NCBI GenBank assembly: GCA_021816385.1
Contig: JAKAYJ010000003.1
Location: forward strand, 1-29,502
DNA length: 29,502 bases
Reading direction: 5' to 3'
From: Thermoplasmata archaeon
GTDB taxonomy: Archaea; Thermoplasmatota; Thermoplasmata; Thermoplasmatales; Thermoplasmataceae
In this document: positions 23,940-29,502 of the stretch, piece after piece
Numbering within the stretch: the first letter of the stretch is position 1
How the letters are laid out: each line of letters begins with the position of its first letter
Notes under the pieces: generated by a model
Databases searched by the model: none
The model's input: only the letters and a program-made list of their open reading frames with translations
Told to the model about the DNA's origin: nothing
Position numbers and translations under genes: made by a program

Positions 23940-24743
23940 TTAATGGAAAATAAGCTTGTCAAGCCCCCTGGTCAGCCCTTTCATGTTTATGACATTTCTT
24001 GTTGCCATCAGGGTACCTTCAACGTATGTATCTGGCTTCGTTCCAGCGTCAAATTTTAAAGTCAATCTTTCATCATCTCCTCCAAATATTACATCTGTCC
24101 CTATGATGAATCCGGGGAGTCTCACAGAATGGACCCTTGTACCTCCAAGATCCACACCCCTGCTTTCTTTCAACCCTGTCATCTGTTCATCTGAAACCCT
24201 GATCTCAGGCCTGCTGATTGAAGACAATCTGCTGGCAATTTCAAGTGCAGTACCACTGGGAGAGTCTATTTTATTCCAGGACGCGTAGTCTATAATTTCC
24301 CAGCCAGGCATATACCTGGATGCAATTGACGAAAAGTGAAGAAGCAGTGCAGCCGAAATTGCAAAGTTCCCTGCAGCGAAAACTCCAACATTCCTGTTCT
24401 TTGCCCTACGGTCAATTTCTCCATAATCTTCATCAGTAAGACCAGATGTGCCCACAACAACATTGACACCATGATCAATGGCATAAAGCACATTTTCCTT
24501 AACAACATCGGGAGATGTATAATCAATCAGGACATCAGTTTCTTCATTTAGAGCCCTTTTTACTGAAGGCTCAAATTTCAACTCTTTACCGCTTCCTGGA
24601 AAAACACTTCTCAAATTCATCCCTGAAGCTTTTCTTGAAACTGCTCCGGAAAGATTGAGATCACTTGATTCAAGGACTTTTTCTGTGAGGACTTTTCCAA
24701 CCCATCCTGTTGCTCCTGCTATGCAGACATTAATTCTTTTCAT
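23940..24743 (-). CDS. dapB: Dihydrodipicolinate reductase-like protein with altered active-site motif
   Basis: 267 aa. N-terminal NAD(P)-binding motif GATGWVGK (10-17), central VLIDYTSPDVV (71-81) and VVVGTSGLTD (96-104), and the DapB substrate motif K-x-D-S-P-S-G-T-A (K158-A166). The usual catalytic EAHH before it is replaced: here the run is DYASWNK, with A154 and S155 where two histidines stand. The rest (RVHSVRLPGFIIGTDVIFGG) follows DapB. DapB reduces the dihydropyridine intermediate of lysine biosynthesis. With the histidines gone it may belong to a divergent DapB branch or act on another substrate. No other lysine gene is nearby. TATA-like ATATATAC about 30 bases upstream. Confidence 0.85.
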   Translation of the reverse strand: MKRINVCIAGATGWVGKVLTEKVLESSDLNLSGAVSRKASGMNLRSVFPGSGKELKFEPSVKRALNEETDVLIDYTSPDVVKENVLYAIDHGVNVVVGTSGLTDEDYGEIDRRAKNRNVGVFAAGNFAISAALLLHFSSIASRYMPGWEIIDYASWNKIDSPSGTALEIASRLSSISRPEIRVSDEQMTGLKESRGVDLGGTRVHSVRLPGFIIGTDVIFGGDDERLTLKFDAGTKPDTYVEGTLMATRNVINMKGLTRGLDKLIFH

Positions 24744-24893
24744 AATGTTTCATCAATGATACTATGTATATATGTTCATTCCTGATGTTTGAACCTTTCT
24801 TAAAATGAAAATGCCAGGCTTACAGATGTTGATATTAGGGATTAATTGAATCGTAAAAAGATTGGAAGAAATTTACTTATGTTCAAACAGTTT

Positions 24894-26843
24894 TTATCTG
24901 CTTGTTTCTTTCTTGAATGTTTCTATGGCTGCCCTTATCTCATCAACCGATACGGAACTCTCAAGGGTACTGATATCTCCTGGCAGTTGACCAAGGAACA
25001 CCGCTTTCACCACCCTCCTCATTATCTTTCCACTTCTTGTTTTAGGAAGGGTGTTTACAATGTGTATCTCGTCCGGAACATATATTGGTCCAAGTTCTTC
25101 CCTGATTCTCTTACGGAGAGTGGATATAATTTCAGGGGTTCCCCTGAATTCATCCTTAATGACCACAAAAGTCACTATACTCTCCCCCTTTGTCTCGTCG
25201 GGTTTACCAAATGCGGCAGCTTCTGCAACTTCCCTTGAGGAAATGAGTGCGTCCTCTATTTCTATTGTACCCAGCCTGTGGCCAGACACCTTGAGAACTT
25301 CATCTGCTCTTCCAAGCAACCAGTAATATCCATCGCTGTCCTTAACCGCATAGTCACCGCAATAATACTTTCCGTTAAACTTCTCAAAGTATACACTCTT
25401 GAATCTACCAGGATCATTATTCAGTGTCAGAAACATTCCAGGCCACGGTTTCCTGTAGGCTATGAATCCCTTCTCACCAGTCTTTACCTCCTTTCCGTTA
25501 TCGTCCAGAATTACCGGGTCAATGCCGGGCATTGGGAAAGTTGCTGATCCTGGTTTCAGAGGTGGCAGCCCTATTCCCAGGGCAGGAGCAATTACAAAGC
25601 CTCCTGTTTCTGTCTGCCAGTAAGTGTCAATGATTGGGCACTTTGAATTGCCTATATTCTCATAGTACCATTTCCATGCGGCAGGGTTTATTGGTTCTCC
25701 AACGGTTCCAAGCGTTTTCAGCGTAGACAGATCGTGCATTTTTGGATACTTTTCTCCAAAACGCATGAGAGTCCTGATTGCGGTTGGGGAAGTATACAGT
25801 ATATTCACCCTGTAACGCTCTATAATCTCCCACATCCGATCAGGTTCTGGATATGTTATTGATCCCTCATACATTACTGAGGTGAGGCCAAGGATAAGGG
25901 GGGCAAAAACAATATAACTGTGACCAGTAACCCATCCTATATCTGCTGCACACCACCACCTGTCATCCTCATCGGGATTAAAAGCCCATTTCAGCGTATT
26001 TGCAACCCACACTGCATATCCACCGTTTCCATGGACAACACCCTTTGGCTTCCCTGTTGTTCCAGAGGTGTAAAGAATATACAGGGGATCATTAGAGTCC
26101 ATTTCTACAGGCTTTACATAGTTCATCCCATCCCTTACTACATCATGATACCATATATCCCTGTCTTCCTGCATGGATACATTATGGCCCGTCCTTCTTA
26201 CAACTATGACGTTTGATACAGTGGAGGTCTGTTCCAGTGCTTCATCAATAATCTTCTTCAGTTCCACGATTTTTCCGTTTCTGTAGCCTCCGTCTGCTGT
26301 TATTACGATCTTCGCCTTCGCATCTTCAATCCTTTCCGCCACTGCTGAGGCCCCAAAACCTGCAAAGACGAATGAGAAAGTTGCTCCTATCCTTGCTGCT
26401 GCAAGCATTGCAACTGGAGCTTCAAGAATCATTGGAAGATAAATCAGTATCCTGTCTCCCTTCTTTATTCCAAGATTCAGAAGTGCAAAGGCAAGATTGT
26501 TAACCCTTCTGTAAAGACCATCATATGTTATGATCTTTTCCTCCCCATTCTCGCCTACCCAAATGAAGGCGGCCTTGTTCCTCCTGTGTGAAAGCAGGTG
26601 TCTGTCTACTGCATTATAAGAAACATTCAATTTTCCATTGACAAACCATCTGTAAAATGGAGGGTTGCTATCATCCAGAACCATATCCCAGCGCCTGTTC
26701 CAGTCAAGAATTGTGGCTGCCTTGGACCAGAATTCATCAGGATGTTCTATGGAATCCCTGTATGTCCTTTCAAAGGAACCCATGCCGGGGTGATATCTCT
26801 CTTCAGTTGGAAGTACTTCCCTGTTTTCAGTTCTTTCTGCCAT
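24894..26843 (-). CDS. acs: Acetyl-CoA synthetase (AMP-forming)
   Basis: 649 aa. It activates acetate to acetyl-CoA via acetyl-AMP. The adenylation P-loop is YTSGTTGKPKG (258-268); the A5-type motif DTYWQTETGG and hinge motif GRADEVLKVSGHRLGTIEIE are intact. The acylation-state lysine is K606 in PKTRSGKIMRR, where acetylation often switches the enzyme off. The N-terminal domain (FWSKAATILDW, PFYRWFVNGKLNVSYNAVDRH) is typical of ACS rather than long-chain ligases. A divergent acetate-transporter gene lies 126 bases away, which supports acetate as substrate. Propionate cannot be excluded. Confidence 0.94.
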   Translation of the reverse strand: MAERTENREVLPTEERYHPGMGSFERTYRDSIEHPDEFWSKAATILDWNRRWDMVLDDSNPPFYRWFVNGKLNVSYNAVDRHLLSHRRNKAAFIWVGENGEEKIITYDGLYRRVNNLAFALLNLGIKKGDRILIYLPMILEAPVAMLAAARIGATFSFVFAGFGASAVAERIEDAKAKIVITADGGYRNGKIVELKKIIDEALEQTSTVSNVIVVRRTGHNVSMQEDRDIWYHDVVRDGMNYVKPVEMDSNDPLYILYTSGTTGKPKGVVHGNGGYAVWVANTLKWAFNPDEDDRWWCAADIGWVTGHSYIVFAPLILGLTSVMYEGSITYPEPDRMWEIIERYRVNILYTSPTAIRTLMRFGEKYPKMHDLSTLKTLGTVGEPINPAAWKWYYENIGNSKCPIIDTYWQTETGGFVIAPALGIGLPPLKPGSATFPMPGIDPVILDDNGKEVKTGEKGFIAYRKPWPGMFLTLNNDPGRFKSVYFEKFNGKYYCGDYAVKDSDGYYWLLGRADEVLKVSGHRLGTIEIEDALISSREVAEAAAFGKPDETKGESIVTFVVIKDEFRGTPEIISTLRKRIREELGPIYVPDEIHIVNTLPKTRSGKIMRRVVKAVFLGQLPGDISTLESSVSVDEIRAAIETFKKETSR

Positions 26844-26969
26844 ATAGCTTCTATTAAAAGAATTGTACTTAAACCTTCGCCCATCTGCTAAAAAATTAAA
26901 TATGAATCATATGTATATTTTGTATGGCAAAGAATTGTTCTATCTTGCTGAAAGGAAGGTGGTAGGTTT
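26844..26969. promoter_or_regulatory. Divergent promoter region acs / acetate transporter
   Basis: 126 bases between divergent starts. On the minus strand GGTTTAAGTAC lies about 30 bases before acs (leaderless). On the plus strand ATGTATATTTTG (about 26908-26919) would give a leader of roughly 25 bases, and a GGAAGGTGG ribosome site precedes the transporter ATG. So one gene appears leaderless and the other leadered. Confidence 0.5.
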
Positions 26970-27584
26970 ATGGAAACTACAGAAGCAAACCCATTTAACA
27001 AAGCACTTGCTGCTGACCCGGCTCCACTGGGTCTTGCAGCTTTTGCTTTTACAACATTCCTGTTGAGCTTTATAAACGCTGGTTTTATAAGCTCAGCGGG
27101 TGTCGGAGTTGTGGTTCCCCTGGCAGTTGCCTACGGTGGATTAGCACAGCTTATCGCTGGCTCCTGGGAAATGAGACGTGGAAACACTTTTGGATTTACT
27201 GCATTCAGCAGTTATGGAGCATTCTGGTTATTCTATGCTTTTCTCAACCTGCTCGCAGACACGCATATTGTATCTACTTTACCAGCGGTCGCTGTAGGAT
27301 GGGCACTTGTATTATGGGGAATATTCACGCTTTATATGTGGGCTGGGGCAATGATGCTAAACGTGACTCTGAATCTGACATTCCTTACCCTCTGGATTAC
27401 ATTCATACTGCTCGGGGCAGGCGCAATTTATAACAGCACAATAATGACACATCTTGGAGGATACTTTGGAATACTTGCAGCATTTTTCGCGGCTTATACC
27501 AGTTTTGCAATTATTGTTAACAGCATAAGACCCAGGACAATTCCAGTGGGTCCGGGTTTAAAATTCTCAAAAAAATCTCCATAA
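26970..27584 (+). CDS. GPR1/FUN34/YaaH-family acetate transporter
   Basis: 204 aa with six membrane segments. It opens with NPFNKALAADPAPLGLAAF, the NPAPLGL-type signature of the acetate/succinate channel-transporter family (YaaH/SatP, Ady2). Later helices contain FGFTAFSSYGAFWLFYAF (the GFTAFSSYGAFW stretch is also family-typical). It would take up acetate, or release acetic acid, across the cell membrane; in an acidophile, control of organic-acid flux matters because such acids uncouple. The start has a GGTGG ribosome site. Divergence from acs makes an acetate-use pair. Confidence 0.93.
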   Translation: METTEANPFNKALAADPAPLGLAAFAFTTFLLSFINAGFISSAGVGVVVPLAVAYGGLAQLIAGSWEMRRGNTFGFTAFSSYGAFWLFYAFLNLLADTHIVSTLPAVAVGWALVLWGIFTLYMWAGAMMLNVTLNLTFLTLWITFILLGAGAIYNSTIMTHLGGYFGILAAFFAAYTSFAIIVNSIRPRTIPVGPGLKFSKKSP

Positions 27585-27621
27585 GACATAGATTATCAAA
27601 TTCATTTTTAAGATACTACAA

Positions 27622-27628
27622 TTTTTTT
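27622..27628 (+). terminator. T-run terminator after the acetate transporter
   Basis: Seven T about 40 bases after the stop, with a further five-T run at 27605-27609. Confidence 0.45.
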
Positions 27629-27647
27629 ATGTTCTTATTTAAAAACA

Positions 27648-27678
27648 TTTACCAGACCATCCTATTTCATATGGTAAA
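27648..27678. promoter_or_regulatory. Inverted repeat next to the aldo/keto reductase promoter
   Basis: TTTACCA and TGGTAAA, 7-bp perfect arms separated by 17 bases, ending just before the TATA-like GTTTATACT (27684-27692) that lies about 25 bases ahead of the gene. Position suits a regulator binding beside the preinitiation complex. Confidence 0.35.
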
Positions 27679-27712
27679 GATAGGTTTATACTGGACTTTT
27701 TCATAATGATAT

Positions 27713-28651
27713 ATGGATTATACGACATTAGGTGGAAACAAAGAATTAAAGGTTTCAAGAGTTGGCATGGGGTTATGGCAGGCAAGCAATGCCTGGAATG
27801 CTGATGAAGATGGTGTTATAGAAGCAGTAGGTGAGGCAAAGAAGAATGGAATCAATTTTGTGGATACGGCAGAGCAATATGGAAATGGAAACAGTGAAAA
27901 GGTACTGGGAAGGGCATTAAAAAAATATGGCAGGGAAAATTTCTTCGTGGCAACAAAAGTCTATGGGGCGCACCTCAGATATGATGAACTGCAAAGGGCT
28001 GCAAGTGCTAGTATTCAGAGACTCGGTATAGACCATATAGATCTTTATCAGATTCACTGGCCAGATCCATGGGAACAGATCCCTCTTAGCCATACGTTTA
28101 AAGCTATGAAAAAACTATACGAAGAGGGTAAAATCAGGGCAATAGGGGTAAGCAACTTTGCAGTCAGGGACATAGAAGAGGCGAGAGGGATACTGGGAGA
28201 CGTTCCAATAGTCTCAAATCAGGTAAGGTATAATTTGCTGCAGAGAAACATAGAAGAAGAGGTGATTCCATACTGTAGAAAGCACAACATAAGCATAATT
28301 GCATGGAGTCCACTGGCACAGGGTGTTCTGACCGGAAAGTACAACACAGGCAATATACCAAAAGGTGACGTTAGGGAAGGAAATGAGCTTTTTGCCCCAA
28401 AGAATCTCGAAGCCGTAAAGGATGTCCTTACCCTGTTAAGGTCCCTAGGTGAGAAATACTCAAAGACACCAGCGCAGATTGCTCTGAACTGGTTGATTTC
28501 AAAGAAGGATGTTATACCAATTCCAGGTGCTAAGAACATTAAGCAGGCAAAGGAAAATGCTGATTCGATATCATTCAAACTTACGGGAAGTGAGATTTCA
28601 GAAATGGAATCGTTATCTAGTGCTGCGTTGATTGACTATCTGCCGCAATGA
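27713..28651 (+). CDS. Aldo/keto reductase
   Basis: 312 aa (beta/alpha)8 NADPH-dependent oxidoreductase. The catalytic tetrad is intact: D51 and Y56 (FVDTAEQYGNG), K82 (ATKVYG) and H115 (YQIHWPD). AIGVSNF, SPLAQGVLTGKY and the NADPH-binding IPIPGAKN near the C-terminus are present. It resembles the bacterial and archaeal YajO/IolS-like branch. Substrate cannot be told; detoxification of aldehydes or sugar reduction are common. It is monocistronic, with a TATA-like element about 25 bases upstream and an inverted repeat directly before it. Confidence 0.92.
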   Translation: MDYTTLGGNKELKVSRVGMGLWQASNAWNADEDGVIEAVGEAKKNGINFVDTAEQYGNGNSEKVLGRALKKYGRENFFVATKVYGAHLRYDELQRAASASIQRLGIDHIDLYQIHWPDPWEQIPLSHTFKAMKKLYEEGKIRAIGVSNFAVRDIEEARGILGDVPIVSNQVRYNLLQRNIEEEVIPYCRKHNISIIAWSPLAQGVLTGKYNTGNIPKGDVREGNELFAPKNLEAVKDVLTLLRSLGEKYSKTPAQIALNWLISKKDVIPIPGAKNIKQAKENADSISFKLTGSEISEMESLSSAALIDYLPQ

Positions 28652-28800
28652 CATGATATAAGTGGCATTTCTTATATTTTCTACATCTTAATTATAAACT
28701 CATAAAAATTGAGAATTACAGAAATGATATCCTTTGATAATGAGAACATCATCCCAAGGAGTGGCAATTAAGCTTATATATCCCGTGCAAATGAATATTC

Positions 28801-29328
28801 ATGAGCTACAGGGACTCAATGAATTTTAAAGGCTCTAAAGCAACACAGTTATTGAGGGATCAGCATTATACAACAGTTGGAATAACAGAGGATTTCCTGG
28901 GCAACAAAATTGATATCACTGAATTTTTAAAGCATATCGATTATACGATAAAAGTTCATTTTTCACTGGAAGATACTGTTCTCATACCCATATTTAGCCC
29001 CTATCTGAGGCAATATATGGAATTCGAGGAGCCCATACGAATAATTTCTGCAGAACACGTATCTGTGAAAAGTATGTTCAACGGAATTCATAAACCAAGG
29101 ATATATGAAGGAGAACAGGAAATAGCACCTACACAGGAGGAGATAATAGGCAAAAGTGGGCAGATTGCAAGGATAATGCTTCAGCATGTTTACAAGGAAG
29201 AAAACGGGCTTTTTGGACTTGTGGAACAGTATCTACCTGGACCTGAAAAGGACAATGTAGCCAACCAGTTGACTGTGAAGTTCACAACACTGGACAGTGA
29301 GTACAGAAGTAGATCAAAAACTCAATAG
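28801..29328 (+). CDS. Hemerythrin-like (HHE) cation-binding protein
   Basis: 175 aa four-helix bundle. Candidate iron ligands fall in the family spacing: H22 (RDQHY), H53 and E57 (HFSLE), H86 (AEHV), H129 and E133 (HVYKE). Proteins of this type bind a di-iron centre and serve O2, NO or iron sensing, storage or repair. There is no fused signalling domain. The TATA-like CTTATATATCC about 25-29 bases before the ATG indicates a leaderless transcript. An iron-rich acidic habitat would suit it. Confidence 0.85.
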   Translation: MSYRDSMNFKGSKATQLLRDQHYTTVGITEDFLGNKIDITEFLKHIDYTIKVHFSLEDTVLIPIFSPYLRQYMEFEEPIRIISAEHVSVKSMFNGIHKPRIYEGEQEIAPTQEEIIGKSGQIARIMLQHVYKEENGLFGLVEQYLPGPEKDNVANQLTVKFTTLDSEYRSRSKTQ

Positions 29329-29430
29329 GGCTAAAATGGAAAATCATCATCTACTTGGGTTGTAAATATACATTTTATCAGGATTATTTTGCTTGTTTAG
29401 GATGGCAAAAAAGACTTACAGCTAATTAAA

Positions 29431-29502
29431 TTGAGTGAAAAAAGTACTTCAGTCGTTATATTCACAGGACCTGATGAAAAAATGACGATGACTGAGGGAC
29501 CT
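29431..29502 (+). CDS. Possible start of a further gene, cut by window end
   Basis: From TTG 29431 the frame stays open to the window edge (24 codons, beginning MSEKSTSVVIFTGPDEK). The frame is closed upstream by a stop at 29398-29400. No clear TATA element or ribosome site supports this start, so it may be chance or the true start may differ. No family recognised. Confidence 0.25.
   Translation, partial: MSEKSTSVVIFTGPDEKMTMTEGP

Noticed and set aside
24785..24800. GGTTCAAAC-like T-loop on the minus strand
   Set aside because: Flanking bases do not pair as a T stem and no acceptor or anticodon arm is present.
24846..25238. 130-codon plus-strand frame over the end of acs
   Set aside because: Most of it is antisense to the conserved C-terminus of acetyl-CoA synthetase; no family resemblance.
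29350..29362. AUGAUGA-like C box on the minus strand
   Set aside because: No CUGA at the expected distance and no paired ends.
29468..29496. Possible C/D box pattern (CTGATGA ... CTGA) near the window end
   Set aside because: The C box lacks the purine at its first position, the spacing is not 12, and there is no second box pair or terminal stem.
1..29502. CRISPR arrays, insertion sequences, prophage or toxin-antitoxin islands
   Set aside because: No regularly spaced repeats, transposase or integrase frames, or long terminal repeats were seen; the genes read as a normal chromosomal segment.

Overview
The window looks like chromosome of an acidophilic Thermoplasmatales-type archaeon, close in style to Ferroplasma or Cuniculiplasma. 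The genus is inference only. Evidence: the C-terminus of a tricorn-like protease, a tricorn-factor F2/F3-type M1 aminopeptidase, a gluconate/galactonate dehydratase of the non-phosphorylated Entner-Doudoroff type, a methionine synthase split into two genes, a tRNA-Leu without encoded CCA, an archaeal C/D box sRNA, AT-rich TATA boxes about 25-30 bases before many start codons (leaderless transcripts), GTG/TTG starts, and GGAGG-type ribosome sites only inside operons. I see no insertion sequence, CRISPR array or prophage.

Layout. 1-157: tail of a tricorn-like protease. 220-3496 (minus): topoisomerase I followed, overlapping, by a presenilin-type membrane protease. 3580-5728: gluconate dehydratase overlapping a KaiC/RecA-like protein with a degenerate P-loop. 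5770-5831 (minus): a textbook C/D box sRNA. 5977-9009: one-carbon block glyA, pdxT, gcvT. 9038-9205 (minus): 55-aa small protein. 9261-9313: two perfect palindromes upstream of nrdJ. 9386-12048: B12-dependent ribonucleotide reductase coupled to an unknown 103-aa protein. 12106-13473: Sm/Hfq-like domain with membrane segments, an ExxE membrane protein, and a divergent 39-aa Cys-rich mini-protein. 13591-14735: MthK-type K+ channel and tRNA-Leu(GAG). 14838-14984 (minus): 48-aa charged helical protein. 15109-17490: M1 aminopeptidase. 17583-18806: three-repeat helical protein and an ACT-type regulator. 19005-21749: metF-like and split metE operon. 21812-23913: SAP-domain protein with a possible nuclease-like core, then an MFS transporter. 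23940-24743 (minus): DapB with an altered active-site motif. 24894-27584: divergent acetyl-CoA synthetase and acetate transporter. 27713-29328: aldo/keto reductase and a hemerythrin-like protein. The last 170 bases hold at most the start of another gene.

Functional links. glyA and gcvT load C1 units on the folate-type carrier, the MetF-like protein would reduce them, and the MetE pair would pass the methyl group to homocysteine. pdxT feeds PLP to glyA. acs and the acetate transporter form an acetate-uptake pair. The tricorn-like protease and the M1 aminopeptidase belong to one peptide-degradation pathway.

The least expected items are the C/D sRNA with a convincing 16S rRNA match, the Cys-rich mini-protein sharing a 41-bp promoter with an iron-permease-like gene, the membrane-tethered Sm-like domain, the 103-aa protein coupled to nrdJ, the triple-repeat protein, and an apparent internal ribosome site in the K+ channel gene.
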